Assembly (NCBI RefSeq): GCF_015710975.1
Contig: NZ_CP049783.1
Coordinates: forward strand, 3,391,501-3,455,500
Source of the DNA: Paenibacillus polymyxa
GTDB taxonomy: Bacteria; Bacillota; Bacilli; Paenibacillales; Paenibacillaceae
Reading direction: 5' to 3'
DNA: 64,000 bases
Positions 63,571 through 64,000 of this stretch are shown here, in pieces; position 1 is the stretch's first letter; each line of letters opens with the position of its first letter. The notes below the pieces were generated by a model. That model made no database searches. It saw only the letters and a list, made by a program, of their open reading frames with translations, and was not told where the DNA came from. Made by a program: the position numbers and the translations under genes.

Positions 63571-63584
63571 TGTAACCGATTACA
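63571..63584 (-). promoter_or_regulatory. CcpA cre box of the GH5 endoglucanase
   Basis: TGTAACCGATTACA meets the cre consensus at every fixed position; it lies 33 bp upstream of the start codon, where bound CcpA would block the promoter or early elongation. Confidence 0.7.
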
Positions 63585-63725
63585 TTTTCATTTTATGTTC
63601 AAATCTTCCATCAAACAAGTTCATAAAATTCGTATATTTTTAAGATTTTGTTCGAAATTATTAGATTTGCAACAAGGTATATTTAGGTTAGGAGTCCAGC
63701 ATTTATGGGGTAGGGGTATATTTAT

Positions 63726-64000
63726 TTGTCTCTTCACTTGATTCTGTTCATGAGCTTTGCCGCTACAGCCGTTATGAAAGGTCTGGGTCTCAGTTCGCTG
63801 ACTACAATCATCGTTGGTTCTTGGGTCATTGGTAGCTACATGGCGGTGTTCCTTACCTGCTCCGGAATGCCAGCAAAAATATTATCAAATCGGATGAGTA
63901 TACAATTGCTCATGCTTCCATGACTTCTTACATTCTCGGTACCTATCTAGGAAAAGTTTTAGGCAATCGTGAACATGACACCGAAAATGTAAAAATAAAT
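63726..64000 (+). pseudogene. Small membrane protein gene with frameshift, cut by window end
   Basis: From TTG 63726 the frame codes a hydrophobic protein (LILFMSFAATAVMKGLG, TTIIVGSWVIGSYMAV) that reaches PAK and then a short unrelated tail. One extra A in the A5 run at 63875-63879 would continue it as NIIKSDEYTIAHASMTSYIL and GTYLGKVLGNREHD to the end of the window, with no stop. The downstream part is protein-like, so a one-base loss, a sequencing error or slippage is likely. No family is recognised. The ribosome site is weak (GGGGTAGGGG). Confidence 0.55.

Overview
The window looks like chromosomal DNA of a plant-associated, spore-forming Firmicute, most likely a Paenibacillus of the P. 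polymyxa group. The grounds are family resemblance only: secreted GH5 endoglucanases, a pectate lyase, bacillopeptidase-F-type proteases, a glycerol dehydrogenase/DhaKL pair, FabV, TcyABC, AGGAGG ribosome sites, frequent TTG/GTG starts and CcpA-type cre boxes. No rRNA, tRNA, CRISPR array, insertion sequence or prophage was seen. || Layout. 1-8.45 kb: one + strand operon with the end of a PP2C phosphatase, a membrane-anchored degenerate PP2C with TPR-like repeats, two unrecognised proteins, an 883-aa Hsp70/actin-fold ATPase, an RDD membrane protein, a 51-aa proline-rich peptide and a 258-aa protein of unknown family. 9-14.6 kb: a DUF2167 protein, then a PocR/AraC regulator divergent from gldA-dhaKL (glycerol to dihydroxyacetone phosphate). 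15-21.8 kb: a GH5-CBM3 cellulase, an LLM flavoprotein, a CE7 esterase with a YkgJ-type cysteine protein, a GlsB-type stress protein and an MFS carrier. 22-24.4 kb: a cystine ABC importer (tcyABC). 24.5-28.95 kb, - strand: an rtcB-AAA ATPase operon behind a structured leader, then a Bmr/NorA-type pump behind a clear transcription attenuator. 29-31.4 kb: ArsR repressor plus SulP transporter. 31.5-39.6 kb: two tandem S8 proteases, 541 and 1837 aa, with matching promoters and long 5' UTRs. 39.7-43.4 kb: small genes and fabV. 43.5-51 kb: a 2258-aa fibre-like protein of about 200 unbroken decapeptides, followed by a secreted lysine-rich polycation. 51-54.6 kb: a two-component system and an unpaired OppD-type ATPase. 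54.7-64 kb: pectate lyase, a cyclase-family hydrolase, two divergent DUF4183 genes (one collagen-like), an internally deleted old-yellow-enzyme pseudogene, a TetR/oxidoreductase pair with matching operators, endonuclease V, a second GH5 endoglucanase with a perfect cre box, and a frameshifted membrane-protein gene cut by the window end. || How it fits together. Much of the window serves a saprophytic or root-associated life: polysaccharide and protein breakdown outside the cell, glycerol and cystine uptake or use, drug efflux, and surface or spore fibres. The observations most worth following are the four-segment RNA switch before the MFS pump, the attenuator-like leader of the rtcB operon, the 17-decad (510 bp) super-repeat array, the possible mRNA-stabilising Shine-Dalgarno elements before both proteases, and the pseudophosphatase/Hsp70-like operon at the left edge.
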